Below, one piece after another: positions 1 through 9,408 of a DNA stretch of 64,000 nucleotides. Position 1 is the first letter of the stretch. Each line of letters opens with the position of its first letter. Made by a program: the position numbers and the translations under genes. The DNA lies in the NCBI RefSeq assembly GCF_018310345.1, contig NZ_JAGXBY010000010.1, forward strand, positions 1 to 64,000, given 5' to 3'. The notes below the pieces were generated by a model that was given only the letters and a program-made list of their open reading frames with translations, was not told the DNA's origin and ran no database searches. The stretch comes from Ornithinibacillus massiliensis. GTDB taxonomy: Bacteria; Bacillota; Bacilli; Bacillales; Amphibacillaceae.

Positions 1-8
1 GTAACCCT

Positions 9-125
<117 letters not shown>

Positions 126-132
126 AAGATTT

Positions 133-167
133 AAGCCAAGAGATTGTATTGTCTCTTGGCTTTTTTG
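133..167 (+). terminator. Intrinsic terminator of the rRNA operon
   Basis: Perfect 11-bp inverted repeat (133-143 with 152-162) followed by a run of T. It ends the rRNA operon, and its T-run leads straight into the first bases of the group II intron. That is the target arrangement typical of class C introns. Confidence 0.9.
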
Positions 168-169
168 TA

Positions 170-2053
170 GTGTGCCAGGCATGCACACATTCTCTAGGGT
201 TGAAGTCCTGAATCACGAAGGCAGTAGTAGTGATTAGCTTAAGACAAGGGTGTCTAGGGTGACCTAGAATCTGAAGGAAGTCAGCGGCAAATCTCCGCCT
301 CGAGGAACACAAACTTCATATAAGGCTAGATGTTCTTGGATGAGACTGCTATACAAGTTGAAGTCCTTACTGCCAAAGGGAGCATAGAGTAAATGGAGCG
401 AGGACATGGAGAGGAAGAATGTGTGCTTACCCTGGGAGGTCTGATAGAAATGCGGTACACCTGCCGTAACCGAACATGAGAATGTTCGCTGAACTATCAG
501 AAGTCAGCCGAAGCCATAGTACCGAATGCTCCTAGGGTATTCGGGAAGGGCTGAATCATCTAAGGAGAATTGCCACTTTGCATACGCAACACTTGATGAC
601 GCAGAAACATAAGAACCTTCCTAATGGAGGAAACGATGAATCTCGTGGGGGACATTAGAAGGGCTGAAAGTAGTTGCCACATAAGAAGGACGGACAATTC
701 GCGTAGGAGTTCGATATCATGTTGGAAAGAATACTATCACGGGAAAACTTAATACAAGCACTAAAACGTGTAGAAAGAAACAAAGGAAGTCATGGTGTGG
801 ATGATATGCCTGTACAAAACCTACGAGCACATATCATGAAACAGTGGACTACCATTCGGGAACAACTCGAAAAGGGAACCTACTACCCTCAACCTGTTCG
901 TCGTGTCGAAATCCCGAAACCAAACGGTGGGAAGAGAAAGTTAGGTATCCCTACCGTGACAGACCGATTCCTCCAACAAGCAATCGCACAAGTCCTAACG
1001 GAAGTTTACGACCCTACATTTTCGCGATACAGTTATGGATTCCGTCCAAACAAGCGCGGACATGATGCGGTGAGACAAGCTAGAAATTATATCAAGCAGG
1101 GTTACCGTTGGGTAATCGATATGGATTTAGAGAAATTCTTCGATAAAGTAAATCATGACAGACTGATGCGAACATTAAGTAAAAGAATTCAAGACCCAAT
1201 GGTCTTGAAATTAATCAGAAGATATTTACAGGCAGGAATTATGGAAGATGGGTTAGCTTGTCCTAATACAGAAGGTACTCCCCAAGGAGGCCCCCTAAGT
1301 CCACTACTTTCCAATATTGTCCTCGATGAACTGGATAAAGAACTGGAGAAAAGAGGACTTCACTTCGTCCGTTATGCAGACGACTGTAATATCTATGTTC
1401 GCTCCAAACGTGCGGGTTTACGAATCATGAATACTATCACTAAATTCATAGAAGAGAAACTGAAACTCAAAGTAAATGGAGACAAAAGTGCGGTAGACCG
1501 CCCATGGAGACGCAAATTCCTTGGATTTTCTTTTACCATCCAGAAGGAAACCCCGAAAATCCGGGTTTCAAAAGAAAGTGTAAAACGCTTTAAACAGCGA
1601 GTTCGTGAACTGACTTCTAGAAGGAAATCGGTGGCGATGGATAGAAGGATGGAGAAACTAAATCGATTCCTAATAGGTTGGTTAGGCTACTACCAACTGG
1701 CAGAAACGCCTTCTTTATTCAAGAAACTAGATGCCTGGATAAGAAGAAGGTTACGAATGATTCGTTGGAAGGAATGGAAGAAAGTCCAAACAAGGTACCA
1801 TAACTTAATTCGATACGGAATTAAGAAAGGAAAAGCGTGGGAATGGGCTAACACAAGAAAGGGATACTGGCGAATAGCTAAAAGCCCAATCTTGCATAAA
1901 GCCCTTGACGACCAATATTGGTCAGGCCAAGGGCTAAAGAGTCTATTTAGTAGATATCAAACGTTACGTTGGACTTAGATGGAACCGCCGTATACGGAAC
2001 CGTACGTACGGTGGTGTGAGAGGTCGGAGGTTAATCGCCTCCTCCTACTCGAT
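170..2053 (+). mobile_element. Group IIC intron, complete, with encoded reverse transcriptase
   Basis: The 5' end is GTGTGCC, a group II intron start. The 3' end holds a domain V hairpin at about 1981-2023 (GGAACCGCCG ... CGGTGGTGTGAGAGGTC) and a domain VI hairpin, closing near CTACTCGAT. These, the internal motifs of domain I (for example GAACACAAACTTCATAT) and the endonuclease-free reverse transcriptase mark class IIC, close to the O. iheyensis intron. TACAA at 352-356 can pair with TTGTA just before the insertion point (165-169) and is a candidate EBS1-IBS1 pairing. The element sits directly behind the 5S terminator, as class C introns favour. The exact 3' boundary is inferred to within a few bases. 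Confidence 0.93.
719..1978 (+). CDS. ltrA: Group II intron reverse transcriptase/maturase
   Basis: A 419-residue protein encoded in domain IV of the intron. It helps splicing of the intron RNA and copies it into DNA during retrohoming. The N-terminal half is the reverse transcriptase with the YADD catalytic box (at about residue 220) and the preceding TPQGGPLSPLL motif. The C-terminal third is the maturase (domain X) region containing WLGYYQ. No HNH endonuclease follows, as expected for class C, whose members rely on pre-existing DNA structures instead of cutting the second strand themselves. TAGGAG at 704-709 is the ribosome binding site. The frame is intact, so the element may still be mobile. 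Confidence 0.95.
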   Translation: MLERILSRENLIQALKRVERNKGSHGVDDMPVQNLRAHIMKQWTTIREQLEKGTYYPQPVRRVEIPKPNGGKRKLGIPTVTDRFLQQAIAQVLTEVYDPTFSRYSYGFRPNKRGHDAVRQARNYIKQGYRWVIDMDLEKFFDKVNHDRLMRTLSKRIQDPMVLKLIRRYLQAGIMEDGLACPNTEGTPQGGPLSPLLSNIVLDELDKELEKRGLHFVRYADDCNIYVRSKRAGLRIMNTITKFIEEKLKLKVNGDKSAVDRPWRRKFLGFSFTIQKETPKIRVSKESVKRFKQRVRELTSRRKSVAMDRRMEKLNRFLIGWLGYYQLAETPSLFKKLDAWIRRRLRMIRWKEWKKVQTRYHNLIRYGIKKGKAWEWANTRKGYWRIAKSPILHKALDDQYWSGQGLKSLFSRYQTLRWT

Positions 2054-2136
2054 TATAATATAATTCAATTATCATATTTTCAATTGGAATGACTAAACTG
2101 ATAAGAGAGAAATAGTTAAGAGAAGGGGGAACTAAC

Positions 2137-2832
2137 ATGAATGCGGTCTTTGAAAACTTAATCGATGATAACTTCCTTCTAATAATAGCACGTGTACTAA
2201 TTGCTTTAGTATTATCTGGTTTGATTGGTTTTGAGCGTGAATTGAAAAATCATTCAGCTGGCTTTCGTACTCATATTCTAGTTGGTGTTGGTGCTTGTTT
2301 AATGATGCTCCTATCTTTATTTGGCTTTGAGGCATATATTGAAAAATATAATAATGTTCAATTTGATCCAGCACGTATTCCCTCTTATGTAATTAGTGGG
2401 ATTGGCTTTTTAGGAGCGGGAACAATTATGGTGTATGGAGGCACGATAAGAGGCTTAACTACTGCAGCTTCCATTTGGGCAGTAGCAGGTCTAGGCCTTG
2501 TTGTAGGAGCAGGAATGTATGCTGTCGCTGTATTTACCACCTTGATTATCTTGTTAAGCCTAGTTTTTCTTAATAACTTTGAAAAGCTATTCACTAGAGG
2601 CAAAACGTCCCTAGTATTAGAGATTATTTCGTATAGTGGGCTACCAATTAATAAAGTTGTTTCTGTGTTAGAGGATAGTGAGCTAAAAGTAAGACAGGTG
2701 GAAGTTATTAAAGTTGAAAATGATCTAAAAAGTATTTTTATAAAGGTTGAACGAAAGGCTAATCTAAATAAAATTGAGTTGTTTGAACGTTTATCTAGTA
2801 TAGATGCTGTAAAAAGTGTTTCAGAAAGATAA
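2137..2832 (+). CDS. MgtC/SapB family membrane protein
   Basis: 231 residues. The first 150 or so form several hydrophobic segments with the family signature (SGLIGFERE, HILVGVGACLMML, GIGFLGAGTI and GLTTAASIW). The last 80 residues are a soluble ACT-like tail. MgtC relatives lie in the cytoplasmic membrane and are linked to magnesium limitation and inhibition of F-type ATPase in other bacteria; the role here is unknown. It is a single-gene unit, with GGGGGA before the ATG and a terminator behind. The start lies only 83 bases after the intron, so its promoter must lie in or next to the intron's 3' end (TATAAT at 2054-2059 spans the junction). Confidence 0.9.
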   Translation: MNAVFENLIDDNFLLIIARVLIALVLSGLIGFERELKNHSAGFRTHILVGVGACLMMLLSLFGFEAYIEKYNNVQFDPARIPSYVISGIGFLGAGTIMVYGGTIRGLTTAASIWAVAGLGLVVGAGMYAVAVFTTLIILLSLVFLNNFEKLFTRGKTSLVLEIISYSGLPINKVVSVLEDSELKVRQVEVIKVENDLKSIFIKVERKANLNKIELFERLSSIDAVKSVSER

Positions 2833-2850
2833 TAAGTAACTTTTTAGTCC

Positions 2851-2884
2851 CCTACACATCATGAACAGCTGTGTAGGTTTTTTT
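2851..2884 (+). terminator. Intrinsic terminator after the MgtC-like gene
   Basis: Stem CCTACACA (2851-2858) pairs with TGTGTAGG (2870-2877), followed by a run of seven T. It separates the MgtC-like gene from the ctsR operon. Confidence 0.85.
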
Positions 2885-2968
2885 ATATAATTATAAGGGT
2901 GGAAGATCTTCTTTAGATAAATGGTTTTGATTGTTATGAATTTGTCTACAATAGTTATTGTAAGATAG

Positions 2969-2996
2969 TTGCATCTGATAAAATTTGAAGTATAAT
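2969..2996 (+). promoter_or_regulatory. Sigma-A promoter of the ctsR operon
   Basis: TTGCAT at 2969-2974, a 16-base spacer, then a perfect TATAAT at 2991-2996. The CtsR operator begins nine bases downstream, overlapping the expected transcription start. Confidence 0.8.
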
Positions 2997-3004
2997 AAAA
3001 GTAA

Positions 3005-3021
3005 AGTCAAAGATAGTCAAA
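3005..3021 (+). promoter_or_regulatory. CtsR operator (heptad direct repeat)
   Basis: Two perfect AGTCAAA heptads separated by GAT match the established CtsR box (RGTCAAANANRGTCAAA). A third partial heptad (GTCA, 3022-3025) follows. Its position just behind the -10 box implies autoregulation of ctsR-mcsA-mcsB-clpC, relieved by heat. Confidence 0.9.
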
Positions 3022-3073
3022 GTCAATATGGTGGACGAACCTGAGATTACTCTGGAATCTAGGAGGGAACCAA

Positions 3074-3535
3074 ATGAGCAATATTTCAGATGTAATTGAG
3101 CAATATTTAAAACAAGTCTTACAAGCAAAAGGGCAAGATGCTATTGAAATAAAACGTAGCGAGATTGCAGATCGATTTCAATGTGTTCCATCACAAATAA
3201 ACTATGTGATTAATACTCGTTTTACTGTGGAAAAAGGATATATTGTTGAAAGTAAGCGTGGTGGAGGAGGATATATTCGAATAATTCGAATTAGACACCG
3301 CGATAAATCAGAATTAATTGATGAGATTATTGAGCTAATTAACCCTACGGTAACACAGCAAGCCGCTGTAAATGTATTAGAACGCCTTATGGAAGAGGGA
3401 ATCTTAACGGAACGAGAAGCTAAGATAATGGCTAATGGAATCAGTAGGGAGACATTAGCATTTAAATTGCCTCTACGAGATGAGATTAGAGCAAGAATTT
3501 TAACCTCTATGCTCACAACATTAAAGTACTTATAA
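3074..3535 (+). CDS. ctsR: Class III heat-shock repressor CtsR
   Basis: 153 residues, the usual length. CtsR is a dimeric repressor of clp genes and its own operon. It releases DNA when heated, and McsB and the Clp machinery act on it afterwards. The N-terminal winged helix-turn-helix contains the glycine-rich beta wing RGGGGYIRI (about 61-69), the region that senses temperature in relatives. The C-terminal part is the dimerisation domain. It starts the four-gene operon, with TAGGAGGGA before the ATG, and its own operator lies about 50 bases upstream. Confidence 0.97.
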   Translation: MSNISDVIEQYLKQVLQAKGQDAIEIKRSEIADRFQCVPSQINYVINTRFTVEKGYIVESKRGGGGYIRIIRIRHRDKSELIDEIIELINPTVTQQAAVNVLERLMEEGILTEREAKIMANGISRETLAFKLPLRDEIRARILTSMLTTLKYL

Positions 3536-3572
3536 GTTAATCGGTTCAGATTTTAGATAAGGGGGAAACAAG

Positions 3573-4139
3573 GTGGAGTGTCAAGAATGTCATCAACGGC
3601 CAGCTACTTTGCATTATACACAGGTGATTAACGGACATAAGACTGAAATTCAAATTTGTGAGGTCTGTGCAAAAGAAAAAGGATATATGACGTATCCGGA
3701 AGATGGATATTCGCTTCACAATCTATTAACGGGACTATTTAACTTTGAGTCTGGAACCGTCGGGTCACCTGGAGCACACTTACAAAAGGAAAAAGATGTT
3801 CAATGTCCAAAATGTGGTTTGACCTTTACGGAATTTAAACAAATCGGTAAGTTTGGATGTGGGGAGTGTTACCATACCTTTTCTTCCAATCTAAATCCAA
3901 TTTTCCGTCGTGTTCATAGTGGGAATACAGAACATAGGGGTAAGATACCGAAGCGAAAAGGTGGCAATTTACATCTTAAGAAACAGCTAGCAAATTATAA
4001 GACGGAGTTAAAAGAATTAATTATTAATGAAGAATTTGAACAAGCTGCTGTAATTCGAGATAAGATTAAGGAATTAGAAGCAAAGATTAATCGTAAGGAA
4101 ACAGGTGATAGTAATGACACTTCAACATTTCATGAATGA
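3573..4139 (+). CDS. mcsA: McsA, zinc-binding activator of the arginine kinase McsB
   Basis: 188 residues with a GTG start behind GGGGGAAA. Four CxxC pairs (C3/C6, C29/C32, C78/C81, C96/C99) form two zinc-binding units. The C-terminal UVR motif (about 137-172) resembles the UvrB-UvrC interaction helix hairpin. McsA stimulates McsB, which phosphorylates arginines on damaged proteins for ClpCP, and so couples CtsR control to protein quality and metal stress. It overlaps mcsB by 26 bases, which suggests translational coupling. Confidence 0.95.
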   Translation: MECQECHQRPATLHYTQVINGHKTEIQICEVCAKEKGYMTYPEDGYSLHNLLTGLFNFESGTVGSPGAHLQKEKDVQCPKCGLTFTEFKQIGKFGCGECYHTFSSNLNPIFRRVHSGNTEHRGKIPKRKGGNLHLKKQLANYKTELKELIINEEFEQAAVIRDKIKELEAKINRKETGDSNDTSTFHE

Positions 4140-5178
4140 AGCAATCAGTCCTTGGATGCGTGAACAAGGTCCAGATCATGATATTGTACTAAGTAGTCGC
4201 ATTCGTTTGGCGCGTAACTTTGCAGACATGCCATTTCCTATTATTGCCGATCAAAAAGACTTAGAGCAAATCCGTAAATTCTTTAAACAGGAATACGAGC
4301 ATACGTCATTTGGAGAATATAAGAACTTTGAATTTATCTCGATCCGAGACATAACCGCAATTGAGAAAAGTGTATTAGTAGAGAAGCACCTAATTAGCCC
4401 ATTACTTGCGAAAAGAGAAGGTGCAGCTGCTACGCTAATTTCACAAAACGAACAAGTCTCTGTCATGATAAATGAAGAGGATCATATTCGAATTCAACTA
4501 TACTTTCCTGGTTTACAATTAACGAAGGCATTAAACAAAGCCTTGGAGTTTGATGATTGGATTGAAGAAAAGGTAAATTATGCTTTTGATGAAAAGCGTG
4601 GCTTCTTAACCAGTTGTCCGACTAATGTAGGGACAGGGATGAGAGCATCGGTAATGATGCATTTACCAGCGCTTGCTATGACGAAGCAAATCAATCGAAT
4701 GATGCCAGCTATAAACCAGCTAGGACTAGTAGTAAGAGGGATTTATGGAGAAGGTAGCGAAGCATTAGGAAATATCTTTCAAATTTCTAATCAGATTACA
4801 CTTGGAAAGACAGAAGAGCACATCATAGAAGATTTGGAGAGTGTTGTACAACAGTTAATTGAACATGAGCGAAAGGCTCGTACTAGAATTTTAGAACAAT
4901 CCGGAATTGAACTAGAGAACCGTATTTTCCGTTCTTTAGGTGTTTTGGAATATAGTAGAATTATTGAATCAAAAGAGGCTGCAAGATGTTTATCAAATGT
5001 TAGACTGGGAATTGATTTAGGAATCATTAAAAATGTTTCTCGTAATATACTTAATGAACTGATGGTTTTAACACAACCAGGTTTCTTGCAGCATTATGCA
5101 AAAAAGACGCTAACCGCTTCAGAGAGAGATGTACTAAGAGCGTCTTTAATCCGGGAACGATTACAATTTGAGGAATAG
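4114..5178 (+). CDS. mcsB: Protein arginine kinase McsB
   Basis: 354 residues from the ATG at 4114. That start gives the family N-terminus MTLQHF and has AGGTGAT as a close ribosome binding site; a GTG nine bases upstream is also possible. It is a guanido kinase-fold enzyme that puts phosphate on arginine residues, marking proteins for degradation by ClpC-ClpP. SSRIRLARN (27-35) is part of the conserved nucleotide-binding region, and the catalytic segment SCPTNVGTGMRASV is present. It lies within the CtsR operon, translationally coupled to mcsA. Confidence 0.96.
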   Translation: MTLQHFMNEAISPWMREQGPDHDIVLSSRIRLARNFADMPFPIIADQKDLEQIRKFFKQEYEHTSFGEYKNFEFISIRDITAIEKSVLVEKHLISPLLAKREGAAATLISQNEQVSVMINEEDHIRIQLYFPGLQLTKALNKALEFDDWIEEKVNYAFDEKRGFLTSCPTNVGTGMRASVMMHLPALAMTKQINRMMPAINQLGLVVRGIYGEGSEALGNIFQISNQITLGKTEEHIIEDLESVVQQLIEHERKARTRILEQSGIELENRIFRSLGVLEYSRIIESKEAARCLSNVRLGIDLGIIKNVSRNILNELMVLTQPGFLQHYAKKTLTASERDVLRASLIRERLQFEE

Positions 5179-5195
5179 GTAGGAGGAAATCTTAT

Positions 5196-7622
5196 ATGAT
5201 GTTTGGACGTTTCACTGAGAGAGCACAGAAAGTTTTAGCCTTATCACAAGAAGAAGCCGTACGTCTTGGTCATAATAATATAGGTACAGAGCATATTCTT
5301 CTTGGATTAGTGCGTGAAGGGGAAGGTATAGCTGCGAAAGCATTAGAATCTCTTGGATTAGAAGTATCAAAAATTCAAGAAGAAGTGGAAAAGCTAATTG
5401 GAACTGGTAAGCAACCAATGCAAACCATTCACTATACACCTAGAGCAAAAAAGGTAGTTGAGCTATCCCAAGATGAGGCAAGAAAATTAGGTCATTCCTA
5501 TGTAGGAACAGAACACATCCTATTAGGCTTAATCCGAGAAGGTGAGGGCGTTGCTGCTCGTGTTTTAAATAACCTTGGGGTTAGTTTAAATAAGGCAAGA
5601 CAACAAGTGCTTCAATTATTAGGTAGTAATGAATCTCAAGCTGGTAGACAAGGGCGAGGCCAAGCTTCTAATGCTAATACACCGACATTGGATTCACTAG
5701 CGAGAGATTTAACACAAAGTGCAAAAGAGGGGAATATTGACCCGGTCATTGGAAGAAGTAAAGAAATAGAACGTGTTATCCAAGTGTTAAGTCGCCGTAC
5801 GAAAAACAATCCAGTCCTGATCGGAGAGCCTGGTGTTGGTAAGACAGCTGTAGCAGAAGGATTAGCACAGCAAATCATTCAAAATGAAGTACCAGAAACA
5901 TTACGAGATAAGCGTGTCATGACATTGGATATGGGTACTGTTGTAGCAGGTACGAAATATCGTGGGGAATTCGAGGACCGCTTGAAAAAGGTAATGGAGG
6001 AAATCCGCCAAGCAGGCAATATTATCTTATTTATTGATGAATTGCATACGTTAATTGGTGCTGGAGGTGCAGAAGGGGCAATTGATGCTTCCAATATTTT
6101 AAAGCCATCATTAGCGCGTGGAGAATTACAATGCATCGGTGCTACTACATTGGAAGAGTATCGTAAATATATTGAAAAGGATGCAGCTTTAGAGAGACGT
6201 TTCCAACCAATTCAAGTGGATGAGCCAACATTAGAAGAAACGATTCAGATTTTAAAAGGACTACGTGACCGCTATGAGGCGCATCACCGTGTAACGATTA
6301 CCGATGAAGCGATAGAAGCGGCTGCTAAATTATCGGATCGATATATTACCGATCGTTTCTTGCCAGATAAAGCAATCGACTTAATTGATGAGGCCGGTTC
6401 TAAAGTAAGATTACGTTCCTACACTGTTCCACCAAATCTAAAGGACTTGGAGCAAAAGCTTGAAGAGGTACGGAAAGAAAAAGATGCTGCAGTACAGAGT
6501 CAAGAGTTTGAAAAAGCAGCTTCACTTAGAGATACAGAGCAGCGTTTACGTGAGCAACTAGAGATGACAAAGAATGAATGGAAAGAAAAACAAGGACAAG
6601 AGGATTCTCAAGTAACAGTTGAAGATATTGCTAGTATTGTGTCGATTTGGACTGGTGTACCGGTTTCTAAATTAACAAAAGATGAAAGTGAGCGTCTGCT
6701 ACATTTAGAAGAGGTATTACACGATCGTGTTATCGGCCAAGAAGAAGCCGTTAAAGCTGTTGCAAAAGCAATAAGAAGAGCAAGAGCAGGACTTAAAGAT
6801 CCGAAACGTCCAATTGGTTCCTTTATTTTCTTAGGACCAACGGGAGTAGGGAAAACAGAATTGGCTCGTGCACTTGCTGAAGCGATGTTTGCCGATGAGG
6901 ATGCGATGATTCGTATTGATATGTCCGAATACATGGAAAAACATTCGACCTCACGACTTGTTGGATCTCCTCCGGGATATGTTGGATACGAGGAGGGTGG
7001 CCAACTAACTGAAAAAGTTCGTAGAAAACCATACTCTGTTGTATTATTAGATGAAATAGAAAAAGCACATCCTGAGGTGTTTAATATCCTTCTACAAGTG
7101 CTAGAAGATGGACGCCTAACTGATTCAAAAGGTCGTGTCGTAGACTTCCGTAATACGGTAGTAATCATGACATCAAATGTTGGAGCAAGTGAGCTGAAGC
7201 GTAACAAATATGTCGGATTTAACTTAGATGATGAAAACAAGGACTATGCGAATATGAAATCAAAAGTCATGGACGAATTGAAAAAAGCTTTCCGTCCAGA
7301 ATTCTTGAATAGAATCGACGAAACGATTGTATTCCATTCCTTAGAGAAGAAACATATGAAATCAATTGTTACGTTAATGGTTAAAGACGTACAAAAGCGT
7401 TTAATCGAACAGGAAATTGATTTCACACTTACCGATAAAGCACTTGAAAAAATTGCTAATGAGGGCTTTGATCCTGAATATGGTGCAAGACCATTAAGAA
7501 GATCCATACAAAAGAATATTGAAGACCTATTATCAGAGGAGCTACTAAAAGGTTCGATTAAAATCGGAGAAAAGGTTAAAATTGGGTTAAATAATAAAGG
7601 TGAATTTATTATTTTACCGTAA
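5196..7622 (+). CDS. clpC: AAA+ unfoldase ClpC
   Basis: 808 residues. It unfolds substrates, including arginine-phosphorylated proteins, and feeds them into ClpP. Two N-domain repeats (about 1-145) are followed by the first AAA module with Walker A GEPGVGKT (210-217), a middle UVR-containing coiled coil (about 417-452), and a second AAA module with Walker A GPTGVGKT (547-554). The ClpP-binding loop VGF is at 673-675. It is the last gene of the CtsR operon, 17 bases after mcsB, with AGGAGGAAA before the start. An ATG three bases downstream is an equally possible start. Confidence 0.98.
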   Translation: MMFGRFTERAQKVLALSQEEAVRLGHNNIGTEHILLGLVREGEGIAAKALESLGLEVSKIQEEVEKLIGTGKQPMQTIHYTPRAKKVVELSQDEARKLGHSYVGTEHILLGLIREGEGVAARVLNNLGVSLNKARQQVLQLLGSNESQAGRQGRGQASNANTPTLDSLARDLTQSAKEGNIDPVIGRSKEIERVIQVLSRRTKNNPVLIGEPGVGKTAVAEGLAQQIIQNEVPETLRDKRVMTLDMGTVVAGTKYRGEFEDRLKKVMEEIRQAGNIILFIDELHTLIGAGGAEGAIDASNILKPSLARGELQCIGATTLEEYRKYIEKDAALERRFQPIQVDEPTLEETIQILKGLRDRYEAHHRVTITDEAIEAAAKLSDRYITDRFLPDKAIDLIDEAGSKVRLRSYTVPPNLKDLEQKLEEVRKEKDAAVQSQEFEKAASLRDTEQRLREQLEMTKNEWKEKQGQEDSQVTVEDIASIVSIWTGVPVSKLTKDESERLLHLEEVLHDRVIGQEEAVKAVAKAIRRARAGLKDPKRPIGSFIFLGPTGVGKTELARALAEAMFADEDAMIRIDMSEYMEKHSTSRLVGSPPGYVGYEEGGQLTEKVRRKPYSVVLLDEIEKAHPEVFNILLQVLEDGRLTDSKGRVVDFRNTVVIMTSNVGASELKRNKYVGFNLDDENKDYANMKSKVMDELKKAFRPEFLNRIDETIVFHSLEKKHMKSIVTLMVKDVQKRLIEQEIDFTLTDKALEKIANEGFDPEYGARPLRRSIQKNIEDLLSEELLKGSIKIGEKVKIGLNNKGEFIILP

Positions 7623-7644
7623 AAAAACTTTTATTTTCTTGAAG

Positions 7645-7679
7645 AAAAAGCTAGGAGGATTTCACCTTCTAGCTTTTTT
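7645..7679 (+). terminator. Intrinsic terminator of the ctsR-clpC operon
   Basis: 14-bp stem (7645-7658 with 7665-7679, one G-T pair), six-base loop and a T-run. It closes the heat-shock operon. The remaining 240 bases up to radA hold no gene. They end in a TATAAT at 7891-7896 that probably serves radA, though no good -35 box stands at the right distance. Confidence 0.9.
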
Positions 7680-7922
7680 CTTCCTCAGAAAAGTATGGTA
7701 CGATGCAAGTTATAATTGTAGGGCGTCTATAAATTGGCAGTTTTATAGCGGATATAGTATATAGAGCGATGTGTTCTGTTAGTAAAATAATGTTAATGAA
7801 ACCCTAACTTATGAAGAATATGTGGCAAACTTAAGGAAAAATAATACTAAATTGATAGATTTTTGTAACCTTAATACCACGTAAAACGTATATAATAGAG
7901 GTATCCGAAAGGAATGATATGA

Positions 7923-9296
7923 TTGGCAAAAAGAAAGACTAAATTTGTTTGCCAGGAATGTGGATATGAAACTGCAAAATGGTTGGGCAAATGCCCAGGT
8001 TGTAATAATTGGAATAGCTTTGTAGAGGAAACCGAAATTACAGGTAAACAATCAAGACATACATTTAGTGGCATTTCTAGCTCTGGTAGTAAACCAGAAA
8101 AAATAACATCCATTGAGTCACAGGATGAGCCACGAATTACAACAAACTTAAACGAGTTAAACCGTGTGCTTGGCGGGGGTGTTGTACCTGGATCATTAGT
8201 ACTAATCGGTGGTGACCCGGGTATTGGGAAGTCAACGCTCCTATTACAAGTCTCATCACAGCTTGCCAAGAAGCAGCTACCAGTTTTATATATATCTGGT
8301 GAAGAATCTACTAGACAAACGAAACTTCGTGCAGATCGGTTAGGTGTAAGCTCAGACTTACTTTATGTACTCTCTGAAACGAATTTACTAACGATAACGA
8401 ACCATATCGATCAATTAAAACCATCTCTCGTCATTATTGATTCAATACAAACCATCTATCGTGAAGAGGTAACTAGTGCACCTGGAAGTGTATCCCAGGT
8501 TAGAGAATGTACAAGTGAATTAATGCGAATTGCTAAAACGAGTGGTATACCTATTTTTATCGTAGGGCATGTAACGAAAGAAGGAGCAATTGCTGGTCCG
8601 AGGTTATTAGAGCATATGGTAGATACCGTGCTTTATTTTGAAGGAGAAAGACATCACACATACCGAATTTTACGTGGTGTAAAGAATCGCTTCGGTAGCA
8701 CGAATGAAATGGGTATTTTTGAAATGAAGGAAGAGGGTTTACGAGAAGTGTTGAACCCTTCTGAGATATTCCTCGAGGAGCGGTCACAAGGTACTGCCGG
8801 TTCGACAGTTGTAGCGTCGATGGAAGGGACAAGACCTGTATTAGTGGAAATTCAGGCCTTAGTATCCCCATCTAGCTTCGGTAATCCAAGAAGAATGGCA
8901 ACTGGTATCGATCACAATCGCGTATCATTACTAATGGCGGTTTTAGAGAAGCGAGTCGGATTAATGCTACAAAATCAGGATGCCTATATAAAGGTAGCGG
9001 GTGGAGTGAAGTTAGACGAACCAGCGATAGATTTGGCAACGGCGGTTAGTATTGCATCTAGTTTTAGAGATATTTCGACTAGGCCGGATGATATCTTCAT
9101 AGGCGAAGTTGGATTAACTGGAGAAATTAGAAGGGTATCTAGAATAGAGCAACGCGTTCAAGAGGCAGCAAAGCTTGGTTTTAAACGTGTCATTTGTCCA
9201 CAAAATAATCTAGAAGGATGGACTATTCCAAAGGATATTCAAGTTATTGGTGTCAGAACGATTCAAGAAGCGCTAGATCTAGGGGTACCAAGATAA
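7923..9296 (+). CDS. radA: DNA repair protein RadA (Sms)
   Basis: 457 residues from a TTG at 7923 behind AAAGGAAT. It is a RecA-like branch-migration helicase acting in recombination and transformation. It has a C4 zinc finger (C10, C13, C24, C27), Walker A GGDPGIGKST (96-105), the RadA signature KNRFG (about 252-256) and a C-terminal Lon-like domain. In B. subtilis disA follows directly; here the next gene is yacL, 275 bases away. TATAAT at 7891-7896 suggests a promoter of its own. Confidence 0.96.
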   Translation: MAKRKTKFVCQECGYETAKWLGKCPGCNNWNSFVEETEITGKQSRHTFSGISSSGSKPEKITSIESQDEPRITTNLNELNRVLGGGVVPGSLVLIGGDPGIGKSTLLLQVSSQLAKKQLPVLYISGEESTRQTKLRADRLGVSSDLLYVLSETNLLTITNHIDQLKPSLVIIDSIQTIYREEVTSAPGSVSQVRECTSELMRIAKTSGIPIFIVGHVTKEGAIAGPRLLEHMVDTVLYFEGERHHTYRILRGVKNRFGSTNEMGIFEMKEEGLREVLNPSEIFLEERSQGTAGSTVVASMEGTRPVLVEIQALVSPSSFGNPRRMATGIDHNRVSLLMAVLEKRVGLMLQNQDAYIKVAGGVKLDEPAIDLATAVSIASSFRDISTRPDDIFIGEVGLTGEIRRVSRIEQRVQEAAKLGFKRVICPQNNLEGWTIPKDIQVIGVRTIQEALDLGVPR

Positions 9297-9334
9297 TAGA
9301 TTTAAAAAATCAGTAGAATTTTGTCGAATTTTGA

Positions 9335-9363
9335 TTGACTTGGTTAATTTAGTGTGATAAAAT
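9335..9363 (+). promoter_or_regulatory. Upstream promoter for yacL
   Basis: TTGACT (9335-9340), 17-base spacer, TAAAAT (9358-9363). It would give a leader of about 200 bases before yacL. Confidence 0.6.
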
Positions 9364-9379
9364 TTAATGTTTTGCCAAT

Positions 9380-9408
9380 TTGATTGTTTTTTGAAGCTAT
9401 GCTATTAT
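9380..9408 (+). promoter_or_regulatory. Second promoter for yacL, extended -10 type
   Basis: TTGATT (9380-9385), 17-base spacer, TATTAT (9403-9408) preceded by TGC, an extended -10 element. It lies 45 bases behind the first candidate, so yacL may have tandem promoters. Confidence 0.6.

Noticed and set aside
126..718. tRNA genes behind the 5S rRNA
   Set aside because: The sequence is the 5' domain of the group II intron; no cloverleaf with a TTCAAAT-type arm was seen.
844..1065. 73-codon open frame within the intron
   Set aside because: It overlaps the reverse transcriptase in another frame and shows no family features.
6608..7240. 210-codon open frame on the reverse strand
   Set aside because: It lies wholly inside clpC in another frame, has Ser/Arg-rich composition typical of antisense frames and no ribosome binding site.
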